Source of the DNA: VRUE01 sp963699215
GTDB lineage: Bacteria; Actinomycetota; Thermoleophilia; Solirubrobacterales; 70-9
DNA: 64,000 nucleotides
Assembly (NCBI GenBank): GCA_963699215.1
Contig: OY969422.1
Span: 1,674,001 to 1,738,000, forward strand
Reading direction: 5' to 3'
Shown here: positions 41,532-49,490 of the stretch, piece by piece
Layout: every line of letters begins with the position of its first letter
How positions within the stretch are numbered: the stretch's first letter is position 1
The notes under the pieces: model-generated
Seen by the model: only the letters and a program-made list of their open reading frames with translations
Databases searched by the model: none
Told to the model about the DNA's origin: nothing
Position numbers and translations under genes: made by a program

Positions 41532-42386
41532 CTAAGCGCTGATCGTGTAGTTCTGGGACCAGCCCTTGAGATCCGGCGGCCCGGCGCCGACGCCGCGCAG
41601 GAGGCGGTAGATGATCTCTTCGCCGTAGGTGAGGATTGCCGCCGAGTAGCGCCGGTATTCGTCACCGCCGATTCGCACCAGTTCGCCCTCCTCTTGTTCG
41701 AGGGAAGGTGCCGCACGCTCATCGACCCGCCCGCCGCGGTGGACGATCACCTGGCGCAGGGCAAGGAGTTCGGCCAGGGCCTCATCGAGGTCGGCGGGAA
41801 GCGGGCGGTCCTTGGGTGCGCCGAGACCGGCGGCGGTGAGAGTCACCTCCCAGCGCTTGGCCCCGAGCCCGCCGATCGTCTTGGGCTTGCCCTGCGCCTT
41901 CAGCAAGATCTCCTCGAGGGTGCGCTTTGCATCCTCGATCAGTTCCTCGCTGACGGAACCGTAGATCTCGGGTTCGTGCACACGGACTCGCTCGATCGCC
42001 TGGGCAGTAGCAACTGCGGCCGTCATTTGTTGGGCCTGGGGGGCGAGGGACTCGACCATCGCGTCAAGAGCGCTGATCAGGGAGACGAGGATCAGCGCGT
42101 TCAACTCGGCGAAGTCGTTGGCGACATCGGCGCGGGCGAGCTCTGAGCGCTCCCAGAGCTGTTCGGATTCTGAATCCGAGCCAGGTTCTGTGTGGGTGCA
42201 GGCGAGCTGATTGATGGCGATGATCGAAAGATTGCGGGTGCGCTCGGCTGCCTCGATCGCTGCCCACCAGTCGGCGACCATTGCCTCTGGCCCGCGGTCA
42301 AGGCGCGGGTCGCGTCGAGCGTTTGCGAGCTGGCGCTCGGCGAGCGTCTGTTGCACTTGCACGAAGGGTCGGATGTCCTCGCTCAC
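41532..42386 (-). CDS. HEPN-like protein, candidate defence RNase
   Basis: 284 residues. The start is GTG 42386, preceded by GGAG at five bases. It is an all-helical protein; near residue 220 it has LLALRQVIVHRGGRVD, an R-x4-H motif with the helix context of HEPN domains, the usual RNase centre in toxin and defence proteins. An earlier helix pair (VANDFAELNALILVSLISALDAMVESLAPQ) resembles the dimerisation part of large HEPN proteins such as RiboL-PSP/MAE_28990-like families. It is divergent from the TOPRIM-like gene with a 221-bp gap. Assignment rests on the motif and is moderate. Confidence 0.55.
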   Translation of the reverse strand: MSEDIRPFVQVQQTLAERQLANARRDPRLDRGPEAMVADWWAAIEAAERTRNLSIIAINQLACTHTEPGSDSESEQLWERSELARADVANDFAELNALILVSLISALDAMVESLAPQAQQMTAAVATAQAIERVRVHEPEIYGSVSEELIEDAKRTLEEILLKAQGKPKTIGGLGAKRWEVTLTAAGLGAPKDRPLPADLDEALAELLALRQVIVHRGGRVDERAAPSLEQEEGELVRIGGDEYRRYSAAILTYGEEIIYRLLRGVGAGPPDLKGWSQNYTISA

Positions 42387-42607
42387 GGTTTCTCCATTGC
42401 TTCGGTGAAGGTTATTGCCGACCGATCTGGGAGGATCTTTCTGCAGGCTCAAGCTCGTAGGCGGGATGTGTGATCCGTGCTAGGGCGGGGACTGCTTGCC
42501 GGCAGGGACGATCACGATCATCCCTGGTATCGATGACATGATCGAGACACACTTCAAGCCACCGGTAGATGCGCCAAGGGCAGCATTCCTTGCCCACCGC
42601 AAGGGCG

Positions 42608-44329
42608 ATGCGTAGTACGCCCGAACTCCTTGAGTTGCCCTACTCCTTCTGGCAGCTTCGCCCGCTCAATGAGACCCAATTCCTTGCCGCGCTCAAAGAG
42701 CGAGGGCTTTACATCAACGAGCGGATCCTCCATGGCCTTCACCGCCTGGGAATCCTGGTTCCGTTTTTCCGCTATAAGCGCAATGGGCGCGAGATCGCGG
42801 CTGCCGTACGGCGGGGGGACTCGGATGTCTGGGAGCAGGCATTCTGGATCCCGAGCGATTCCTACGGGCTGCGGGCCGTCAACGGAGAGGGCGCTCTCTT
42901 TGACCCTGCTGGGGAGGGGTTCACTGCCCGCCGCCGCCTAGATCGCAAGGTCGGTGATGTTTCCTATCTCGCCTGGGAGTTCCTCTACTCCCACCATCAG
43001 CTGCTGGCGGTGCCGATGTTGAGATTGGCGGTTCCGCATCTGAGTTATGGCCCAGACGGAGAGGTCGACGGGGGCCGAGTCCACAAGATCACCCTCTCGC
43101 AGTGGCGCGAGAGCGAGGCTCACTTGCATGGGCTCGCCATCGCCCTCACCGCTCTTGAGCCCCTGCATTACCCCGATGTGATCGGCCGTATCTCCTATAA
43201 CGGCGATCAGTTGAGCGAGTACGAGCGCTGGGCCCGGGAGCTCAATCCAAGCGCGCTGATCGAGTGGCTCGGTGTCGATGCCAAATGGCTCCGGGCTGAG
43301 GGTGAGCGGCTGCTCTCAGAGGCCGAACTGATCGACCCGATGGGGGAGTGGGCGAAGCTGATCGGCGAAGCCAATCCGCGGAGTTGGGAAAAGCTAGGCG
43401 GCGAGGCGCGCAGCGCCGTCGATCTGCGGATCGCCGCTGAGATCTTCCTTCGTCACTACGAGGATCTCAGCGAGGTGGGCTTAGCGCCGGCACTGCCCGA
43501 GCCGGAGGGGCGTTGGAGTGATCCCTACCGCTATCGATTGCGGGCGAAGGGGTCGATCGACGGCTTGCTCACGGACTTCGGCATATCTCCGCACCCGCGG
43601 CTGGTCCTCGTTGTCGAGGGAGACACTGAGCAGCTGCTTTTACCGCGGGTTATGGCACAGTTCTCGGTCTCGACCGACCGCGAGTACATCGCGATCGAGA
43701 ACGCCCGCGGGGTCGGCAGCGACCTCTCCTCGCTAATTTCCTTTGCGATCTCACCGCGCACTGATGACGAGCGGCGCGAGGGGTCAAACACGCTGAGGCT
43801 GGTGCGGCCGCCCACGCGGCTCTTGGTCGTGATGGACGCCGAGGGCCGCTATATAAGCGCCGAGGCGCGGTCCAGAGAGGAGCGCAAGCTGATCGACCGG
43901 ATCATGCTCACCTTCCCGCGCGAGCACCAGACCCCGGCAGTTCGTGCCGCGATCGAGGGGCTGGTCAAGATCGAGACCTGGGATCGCGCCGAGCAGAGCT
44001 TTGAGTTCGCCCACTTCACGGACCGCCAACTAGCGAGCGCGATCGGACGGGCCTTTCGCGGTCGTCGGCGTCAAGGCGAAAAGGCGCGGATAGAGACCGT
44101 TGCCAAGCTCCGCCGCTGCCATGGCAACCTCGAAGACGTCCTCGGCGCCGCCTCGAAGGTCGATCTTGCCGAGGAGCTTTGGCCGCTGCTGGAGCGAAAG
44201 ATCACCGCCGCCAAGGAGCGGGGGACCGAGCGGCGGATCCCCGTTGTCAGGGTCCTCGCCCAGGCGCTTGAGATCGCTCACGCGTACCCGCGCCAGAACG
44301 TCGTCATCGACCTCGAGGGCAAGGGGTAG
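42608..44329 (+). CDS. TOPRIM-domain protein, OLD-like nuclease without ATPase
   Basis: 573 residues from ATG 42608 (MRSTPELLELPYSFWQLRP). About residues 330-450 read as a TOPRIM: PRLVLVVEGDTEQLLLPRVM with the catalytic Glu, and later TRLLVVMDAEGRY with the D-x-E type acidic pair, then helices leading to KIETWDRAEQSFEFAHFTD. OLD-family nucleases have an ABC ATPase before the TOPRIM; here the N-terminal 320 residues have no Walker motif. It may be a stand-alone nuclease or effector. It ends about 210 bp before attR. Confidence 0.6.
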   Translation: MRSTPELLELPYSFWQLRPLNETQFLAALKERGLYINERILHGLHRLGILVPFFRYKRNGREIAAAVRRGDSDVWEQAFWIPSDSYGLRAVNGEGALFDPAGEGFTARRRLDRKVGDVSYLAWEFLYSHHQLLAVPMLRLAVPHLSYGPDGEVDGGRVHKITLSQWRESEAHLHGLAIALTALEPLHYPDVIGRISYNGDQLSEYERWARELNPSALIEWLGVDAKWLRAEGERLLSEAELIDPMGEWAKLIGEANPRSWEKLGGEARSAVDLRIAAEIFLRHYEDLSEVGLAPALPEPEGRWSDPYRYRLRAKGSIDGLLTDFGISPHPRLVLVVEGDTEQLLLPRVMAQFSVSTDREYIAIENARGVGSDLSSLISFAISPRTDDERREGSNTLRLVRPPTRLLVVMDAEGRYISAEARSREERKLIDRIMLTFPREHQTPAVRAAIEGLVKIETWDRAEQSFEFAHFTDRQLASAIGRAFRGRRRQGEKARIETVAKLRRCHGNLEDVLGAASKVDLAEELWPLLERKITAAKERGTERRIPVVRVLAQALEIAHAYPRQNVVIDLEGKG

Positions 44330-44436
44330 CTTGCTCCTCAACGACAATCCCGCCAAACTTTGCACCGAGAACTCGACCGGCCAACTTTTACACGCCCCGA
44401 GCAGAATGCGACCCTGTGCAGGGTTGCGGCAATCGG

Positions 44437-44457
44437 GGGGACAATCGGGGGACAATT
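44437..44457 (+). promoter_or_regulatory. Paired GGGGGACAAT repeat (right end of A)
   Basis: GGGGGACAAT at 44437-44446 and 44448-44457, again 11 bp apart, 83 bp before the attR core and inside the element. Confidence 0.6.
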
Positions 44458-44540
44458 TCGAATCAGCTGTGCTCGGCGCCGATCAACTCAAATCAACTCA
44501 GCCAGGCACGGATCAAGTCAGATCGGGTGAAACCGAAGAA

Positions 44541-44583
44541 TTGTGGTCCAGGCGGTCGCCGGTTCGAATCCGGTCGTCCACCC
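44541..44583 (+). repeat. attR core of element A (tRNA-His 3' half)
   Basis: Identical over 43 bp to tRNA-His 3856-3898. The preceding bases do not match the tRNA, so this is only the 3' half. The 148 bp ending here recur at 57043-57190 with two visible mismatches. Confidence 0.9.
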
Positions 44584-44658
44584 CTCGTAGAATCCCTGCA
44601 AATCGGCACCTTGGGGTCGCAGTGGTCGCGCGAGCTGGGACCCAAAAATTCCGCTCCC

Positions 44659-44683
44659 GATCAGGCAGTTACTGCCTGATCGG
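44659..44683. repeat. Perfect 25-bp palindrome
   Basis: CGATCAGGCAGT-T-ACTGCCTGATCG, arms of 12 bp around one base, 75 bp beyond the attR core and 123 bp downstream of the next minus-strand gene. Could be a terminator without U-run, a protein-binding site or a cruciform. Confidence 0.6.
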
Positions 44684-44805
44684 CGCTGGACATGCGGGGA
44701 TGTGCGGCGATTGGCGCCGACCCAAGATTGCCTTGGCTCCCGCTTCCAGCCGGATAGCAAAGAGCGATCTTGTGGCGCCTTGCCGTTGCCTCTCCGCGCT
44801 CGCGG

Positions 44806-46377
44806 TCATGAAACGTTCAGTCGCTCTGGGAACTCCCGTGCCGTCTGCCTACGCAACGCCTCAACGCCGACCACGGCCAGTACTGCGAGCAGGACGATCG
44901 CGAGCACCTGCCCGAGATTGTCGATCGCAGGTATGAACGCCAACCAGAGCAGGAAGAAGGCGGCTAGGACCGAGTAAACCGCGACCCTGCTGCTGTGCAG
45001 ATACGGAGTTAGCTGCCGGCGCAGGGCGACGCCGTGGCGCCCCGGGCCCGCAAGGAGCCCTGCGCCGACGAACGCCAGCCCGATGACGAGGATGAACAGC
45101 GCCCTTTCGCGCAGCCCCCCGGAAATCGCGTCCCAGACGCTCTGGACCGCCGGTTCGACGCTTTCGGAGCTCGCCAGCGAGGACACCACCTCGGCGCCCA
45201 ACAGGCGCAACGCCAGCAGAATGAGAAGCGTCGCCACCAGGACTCCCCCACCCGCCGCTACCAGCGCCTGGGACCGCCATCCCACTGCCAGCCAGAGCGC
45301 GGTCGCGTACAGCAGGAGCACCAGCAGCGGCAACACGATGCCGAGGTTGCGGAGCACACTCACGAGGCTCTGCACTGCGTCGAGTTGATCCGTGTCCATT
45401 ACGACCAGCTCACCTGGGTTCTGCACCACCTGCCGCTCGAGCAGCGTGGTGACCTGCGCCTCGAACGTTGCGAGCTCGGCGTCGAGTGCATTCTGATTTG
45501 CCTCGGTCGGGTTTTTGAGCACGGCACTGGTGAGCCGCGCGAGCTGGGACGCCCGCTGCTCGATGCCGGACAGCCGGCCCTCAAGCTCCGACAAACGGCT
45601 CTTGAGCTCGGAAGGGACCTCTTCCTCGACGCCCTGAATCTCGCCCTGGAGGCCCATGGTCGTTTTTTGCAGCCCGGCGGCTTTGGTGCGGAACTCCGTC
45701 AGGTCCTGCTGCAGCTCTGGGCTCAGCTCACCCTCCTGCGCCTCGGCAAGACCGGCCCGCACGGACTCGATCCGGGTTTGCGCTGCCACCAGGCCCTCCC
45801 GGAGGTCTGCCGAGAAGGTCTGCACGATGGCGCGGATGTCCGAGATCGTCCCCGGGTCCAGGCCAAGGCGTACCGCGAGGTCGGCAACGAGGTCGCCGTA
45901 CTCGATCGTGACCTCATTGCCGGTAGTCGAGACGTACTCGGCTTCGTTCTCGATCAGCGCGATGAACTGCCCGTGCGCCCGGACGACGGCGTTGGTGATC
46001 AGGTCCCCTACACGCGGATCGGCGAGCGCCCTCGCCGCGGCGTCGGTGGCAAGCTGCCTCACCGCCCCTCCGATGGGAGCGGCGAGCGGCTGGACCGGTG
46101 GCGGCAATTTCTCCTCAAGCTGACCCTGGACGTCGACGGTGGCGTACAACTGATTCACCAGGAAGATGCTGAGCTGTTCCTGCACGTCCTCGTCGGTGAC
46201 GATCTCCTGCGTCGTTGCCGTCACCTCGTCGGTCTCAAGCAACTGGGTCTGAATCCAGTTCGCGGTGATCGAGAAGACCAACAGCACCGACGCGATCACG
46301 ATCAGTGGCCAGACGATGGCGCGGTGACGTCTGCGCGGTTTGTCGCCCTGTTTTTCTGGGTCGGAGTCGCGGTTCAC
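44806..46377 (-). CDS. Integral membrane protein with coiled-coil extracytoplasmic domain
   Basis: 523 residues from GTG 46377. One N-terminal helix (IVWPLIVIASVLLVFSITANW) is followed by an external domain of about 270 residues with QIVTDEDVQEQLSIFLVNQLYA-type helices and a coiled coil (about 190-300: ELKSRLSELEGRLSGIEQRASQLARL). Four C-terminal membrane helices follow between about 345 and 505. The layout is found in many actinobacteria with no known function. A palindrome ATCACCC-N5-GGGTGAT lies 36 bp in front of the start. Confidence 0.65.
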   Translation of the reverse strand: MNRDSDPEKQGDKPRRRHRAIVWPLIVIASVLLVFSITANWIQTQLLETDEVTATTQEIVTDEDVQEQLSIFLVNQLYATVDVQGQLEEKLPPPVQPLAAPIGGAVRQLATDAAARALADPRVGDLITNAVVRAHGQFIALIENEAEYVSTTGNEVTIEYGDLVADLAVRLGLDPGTISDIRAIVQTFSADLREGLVAAQTRIESVRAGLAEAQEGELSPELQQDLTEFRTKAAGLQKTTMGLQGEIQGVEEEVPSELKSRLSELEGRLSGIEQRASQLARLTSAVLKNPTEANQNALDAELATFEAQVTTLLERQVVQNPGELVVMDTDQLDAVQSLVSVLRNLGIVLPLLVLLLYATALWLAVGWRSQALVAAGGGVLVATLLILLALRLLGAEVVSSLASSESVEPAVQSVWDAISGGLRERALFILVIGLAFVGAGLLAGPGRHGVALRRQLTPYLHSSRVAVYSVLAAFFLLWLAFIPAIDNLGQVLAIVLLAVLAVVGVEALRRQTAREFPERLNVS

Positions 46378-46412
46378 CTGGCGTCTACGGTATGCGTGAG
46401 CATCAGGCGCGC

Positions 46413-46431
46413 ATCACCCTCACCGGGTGAT
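46413..46431. promoter_or_regulatory. Palindrome ATCACCC-N5-GGGTGAT (site 1, perfect)
   Basis: Both 7-bp arms match perfectly. It sits in the divergent region, 36 bp from the membrane-protein start and 36 bp from the DUF202 relic start. Confidence 0.6.
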
Positions 46432-46466
46432 TCGCGGCAGGACCTTGTATGTAGGCTCGCGACCCG

Positions 46467-46805
46467 ATGGAAGAAGGGAACCGCAGGACCCGCCTGGCCG
46501 CTGAGCGCACCCAACTCGCCTGGTGGCGCACTGGTCTGACGGCTCTCGCAGTCGGAATCGGCGTAGGCCGCATTCTTCCCGCCCTCGAACCAGGCGCAGA
46601 CGAGCTCCCCTTTTGTCCTTCTCGGCTGTGCCTTCGCCGTCTACGGAATCGTGCTCGTCGCTTTCGGGAGCGCACGGGGCGCCAGGCTGGAACGCGCCCT
46701 TGACGAGGAGGTGCAGGGGTTCGCCCGCCTCTCGCACCTCAGCGAGCTGCTGCTGACTGTGTGCTGCTGGGTATAGCTGTCATCACCATCATCGCGCTCA
46801 CCTAA
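46467..46805 (+). pseudogene. DUF202 family membrane protein, frameshifted
   Basis: The first frame starts MEEGNRRTRLAAERTQLAWWRTGLTALAVGIGVGR, the DUF202 signature (LA-ERT-LAW-R), then loses coding sense near 46610 at CCCCTTTT. Another frame continues with the expected VLLGCAFAVYGIVLVAFGSARGARLERALDEE and stops at a TAG in the last helix. A further shift gives VLLGIAVITIIALT to the natural end. Two frameshifts would therefore be needed for a full protein: a decayed gene or sequencing errors in homopolymers. Confidence 0.7.
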
Positions 46806-46811
46806 GCCGAA

Positions 46812-46830
46812 TTCACCCCAACAGGATGAT
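46812..46830. promoter_or_regulatory. Palindrome TTCACCC-N5-GGATGAT (site 2)
   Basis: A variant of the ATCACCC-N5-GGGTGAT site with two changes, 92 bp upstream of the gene at 46922. Confidence 0.4.
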
Positions 46831-46921
46831 GCGGTGTGGTGGGTGCCGCCGCATCCTCTTGGATGAATGAATCGGGAAGGCAAACGTTGAGCCCATGGCC
46901 ATGGGGCAGGACAGCTGACCC

Positions 46922-47386
46922 ATGATCTGGGCGGTCCTGGCAGCGCTTGGCATTCCCCTGTGGTTCTGCGGGCTGGCCTTCCTCGCCATGTTGTTCGAGA
47001 ACCGCAAGCTGCGCAATCGCTACGGCAACGTGCCGGTGCGGGTCAGGCGCCCTGGCAAGAAGCGATGGACGAAGGGCAACGCGATCTGGGTCTCCGACGT
47101 CTTCGTGTGGCGAGGAAGCCCCGGGGTCTGGAAGGAGGGCCTGGTGCACGTAAGCGGCGTGACATTCCGATCGGCTGACGCCGACGAGCGCAAGCAACTT
47201 CGCCGCCTGGGCGCCGAGCCGGCGATCGCGACGCTCGCGGTTGCGGACGGTGAGGCCGTGGAGCTCGCGACTGCAGCCGAGCACCGCTCGGCGCTGGCTG
47301 GCCCCTTCGCCGCGAGCGGCGGCGTTCAGGGCTCGGGGTCGCAATCGAACACGTCGGAGGGGATCTCCCAATCGACGCGACGTTGA
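46922..47386 (+). CDS. Membrane-anchored protein (154 aa, DUF2550-like)
   Basis: One N-terminal helix (MIWAVLAALGIPLWFCGLAFLAMLF), then RKLRNRYGNVPVRVRRPGKKRW and VFVWRGSPGVWKEGLVHVSGVTFR, which resembles DUF2550 membrane proteins (short helix, then a small beta domain with RY and W motifs). The tail from about residue 110 is low in complexity. It ends 14 bp before the antiporter gene on the same strand, so the two are probably one operon. Confidence 0.5.
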   Translation: MIWAVLAALGIPLWFCGLAFLAMLFENRKLRNRYGNVPVRVRRPGKKRWTKGNAIWVSDVFVWRGSPGVWKEGLVHVSGVTFRSADADERKQLRRLGAEPAIATLAVADGEAVELATAAEHRSALAGPFAASGGVQGSGSQSNTSEGISQSTRR

Positions 47387-47400
47387 TACGAGGGCTTTGA

Positions 47401-48693
47401 GTGGATTGGGCGCTTGCGATCGTGGCGGTTTCGCTGCTGGGCGTCGCGGCGATCTCACGCCGACTCACCGACAGCCCGGTGACGCCGGTGATGGTGTTCG
47501 TCGCCGTCGGCCTGCTGGTCGGGCCCGAGGCGCTTGACGGCATCGACCTGGAGAGCACGAGCTCGACCGTCCGCGCCTTGGCCGAGGCGACGCTGGCACT
47601 CGTGCTGTTCGCCGACGCATCGCGCATAGATCTGCGCAAGCTCCGCCCGGACGTCGGCGTTCCCGTCCGCCTGCTCGGAATCGGACTTCCCTTGACGATC
47701 GGCCTCGGAGCCCTGGCGGCCGGGCTGATCTTCGATCAGTTGACTGTCGCTGAGGCCGTGATCCTGGGCGTGATCCTGGCCCCGACCGACGCCGCGTTGG
47801 GGCAAGCCGTGGTGACGTCTCCGCGCGTTCCTGCCCGGATCCGCGAGGGGCTGAACGTCGAGAGCGGGCTCAACGACGGCATCTGCGTGCCGCTGCTGTT
47901 CGCCGCCGTGGCCGCGGCGGACGTGGAGTCGGAGATCTCGCATGGTCGCGACCTCCCGACGCTGCTGCTCGAGGAGATCGGGTTCGGGGTGATCGGCGGA
48001 GTCCTCGCCGGAGCCCTGATCGCGGCGATCGTCATCCACGCCGGCCGCAGGAACCTGATCGCAGGCCCCTGGCGCCCTGTGATCCCGGCCGCGGGCGCGG
48101 CGCTGGCCTACGGCATTGCGGTCGGGCTCGGAGGGTCGGGCTTCATCGCCGCCTTCGTCGGCGGGATGGTCTTCCGGGCGGCACTCGGACGCGATCCGGA
48201 GGATCTCAACCACCTCAGCGAGGAGGTGGGCAACGTCCTTGCCGGCATCACCTTCGTGCTCTTCGGAGCCATCCTGCTGGGGCCCGCTCTCGGGCACCTG
48301 AGCTGGAGCCTCGTCCTCTACGCGGTCCTCAGCCTCACGATCGTCCGGATGGTCCCGGTCGTCATCGCGATGCTGGGCTCCCGCGCGCGCCCCGCAACTT
48401 TGGCCTTTATTGGTTGGTTCGGGCCTCGCGGGCTCGCTTCGATCGTGTTTGCGGTGATCGTGATCGAGGAGGCCAATCTCCCCGGGGAGCACACGCTCCT
48501 GCTGGCCATCTACCTGACCGTGGGACTGTCGGTCCTTGCCCACGGTCTCACGGCAGCTCCGCTGGCCGCCCGCTACGCAAGCTGGTACGAGCGGCACCCG
48601 CGCGACCAGGCCCCGTTGGAGAGTGCGCCGGTGGAAGTGAGCCGCGTGCGGGGATCAGCGGCACCCGCCGATCCCCAGCAAGCGCCTCCTTAG
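47401..48693 (+). CDS. Monovalent cation/proton antiporter (CPA1, NhaP-like)
   Basis: 430 residues from GTG 47401 (GAGGG six bases upstream). About twelve membrane helices. CPA1 hallmarks: LALVLFADASRIDL, GVILAPTDAALGQAVVTSPRVP, the ion-binding NVESGLNDGICVPLLFA, and GWFGPRGLASIVFAVIV. It exchanges Na+ or K+ for protons, for pH or salt homeostasis. There is no large cytoplasmic C-terminal domain, only a short Pro-rich tail. It converges with the SHOCT protein gene and overlaps it by four bases. Confidence 0.92.
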   Translation: MDWALAIVAVSLLGVAAISRRLTDSPVTPVMVFVAVGLLVGPEALDGIDLESTSSTVRALAEATLALVLFADASRIDLRKLRPDVGVPVRLLGIGLPLTIGLGALAAGLIFDQLTVAEAVILGVILAPTDAALGQAVVTSPRVPARIREGLNVESGLNDGICVPLLFAAVAAADVESEISHGRDLPTLLLEEIGFGVIGGVLAGALIAAIVIHAGRRNLIAGPWRPVIPAAGAALAYGIAVGLGGSGFIAAFVGGMVFRAALGRDPEDLNHLSEEVGNVLAGITFVLFGAILLGPALGHLSWSLVLYAVLSLTIVRMVPVVIAMLGSRARPATLAFIGWFGPRGLASIVFAVIVIEEANLPGEHTLLLAIYLTVGLSVLAHGLTAAPLAARYASWYERHPRDQAPLESAPVEVSRVRGSAAPADPQQAPP

Positions 48694-48971
48694 GCGCTGA
48701 GCAGCTTGGCCTTCTGGGCCTCGAACTCCTGCTCCGTGAGCACGCCGCTGTCGCGGAGCTCTCCGAGCTCCTTGAGCTGAGCGACGGGATCGGCAGGAGG
48801 GGGAGGGGCAGCAGGGGCAGGCGCCGCGGGTGCGGCCTGAGGGGCGGGCTGCTGTTGCGGTTCCTGGCTGGACCAGCGGCGCGCCTGCCGGCGCGAGACA
48901 CGGTTGCTGACACCCGTCGCGGTTCCGGCGACGACCGCCGTCCGCGCGACACCTCGAACTAGACCTGGCAT
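48690..48971 (-). CDS. SHOCT-domain small protein
   Basis: 93 residues; AAAAGGAG lies in front of ATG 48971. A basic N-terminal part (VRGVARTAVVAGTATGVSNRVSRRQARR), an Ala/Pro-rich linker and the C-terminal SHOCT motif DPVAQLKELGELRDSGVLTEQEFEAQKAKLL. SHOCT is a short oligomerisation or binding module at protein ends. It is the last gene of a minus-strand operon after CYTH-like and DUF6325 genes. A shorter relative lies at 53191-53391. Confidence 0.85.
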   Translation of the reverse strand: MPGLVRGVARTAVVAGTATGVSNRVSRRQARRWSSQEPQQQPAPQAAPAAPAPAAPPPPADPVAQLKELGELRDSGVLTEQEFEAQKAKLLSA

Positions 48972-48994
48972 GACTTACTCCTTTTCTGACGACT

Positions 48995-49468
48995 TCAGGA
49001 CGTTGATGAGTCGGCCTTCTCGGCCGCCTCGAGGGCGGCAAGGACGGCCTGGACCGGGATTCGGCCGTTGGCTACGAGTTGGCCGCCCGAGCGGCGGATG
49101 GCCGACGCGAACGGCGCCGCCCAGCGGTTCTCGAAAACCAGCAGCGCGGCCGAGGTGCCCGGTTCGAGCGCCGTCGCGGCCTCCTGCACGTCGTCGTCGC
49201 CGAGCAGGCCCGAGGATGCGCCCTCGAACAGCTTGAAGCTCTCGGATCTCTCCGCCAGCTTCTCGATATCGAGGGCCGCGACCGTGCCGTCCTGGTCCTT
49301 GGTAATGAAGGCCAGATCGAGCACGCGGATGATTCCGCGGTCGACGAGGTCGGCGACGATCGGGGCCGCTTCTCCGGTCGGCTGACGATCCGGCCACTCG
49401 ATCACGACGTAGTCGACCGGACCCATCTCTTGAAGGTCCTCTGTGTCCGCGGACGTCTGGGTGTTCAC
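48995..49468 (-). CDS. DUF6325 family protein
   Basis: 157 residues from GTG 49468 with AAAGGAG five bases upstream. MGPVDYVVIEWPDRQPTGEAAPIVADLVDRGIIRVLDLAFITKDQDG and later ALEPGTSAALLVFENRWAAPFASAIRRSGGQLVANGRIP are the marks of DUF6325, a relative of DUF1269 proteins. These are small stress-linked proteins often encoded next to SHOCT proteins, as here. It sits between CYTH-like (22 bp gap) and SHOCT (23 bp gap) genes; no biochemical role is known. Confidence 0.85.
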   Translation of the reverse strand: MNTQTSADTEDLQEMGPVDYVVIEWPDRQPTGEAAPIVADLVDRGIIRVLDLAFITKDQDGTVAALDIEKLAERSESFKLFEGASSGLLGDDDVQEAATALEPGTSAALLVFENRWAAPFASAIRRSGGQLVANGRIPVQAVLAALEAAEKADSSTS

Positions 49469-49490
49469 GGTCGCTCCTTTCAGGGTTGAC

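Larger units (their letters stand above)
3856..44583. mobile_element. Element A: tRNA-His-integrated conjugative element (about 40.7 kb)
   Basis: Bounded by an identical 43-bp direct repeat: the 3' part of tRNA-His at 3856-3898 and its copy at 44541-44583. Inside are a tyrosine integrase and excisionase near the right end, a MobF relaxase, a VirD4-type coupling protein, VirB4, SCO6880, VirB6-like and VirB2-like proteins, a transglycosylase, ParB, DprA and SSB genes. That is the full kit expected of an ICE using mating-pair DNA transfer. Paired GGGGGACAAT repeats lie just inside both ends. No replication initiator was recognised. Transfer ability is inferred from gene content only. Confidence 0.88.
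44330..44805. other. 476-bp region spanning attR of element A
   Basis: Contains the paired GGGGGACAAT repeat, the tRNA-His 3' half and, beyond it, a perfect 25-bp palindrome. No gene seen. Confidence 0.6.

Noticed and set aside
44541..44583. Second functional tRNA-His gene (also at 57148 and 61018)
   Set aside because: Only the 3' part from the anticodon loop is present; acceptor 5' strand and D arm are missing, so these are att cores.
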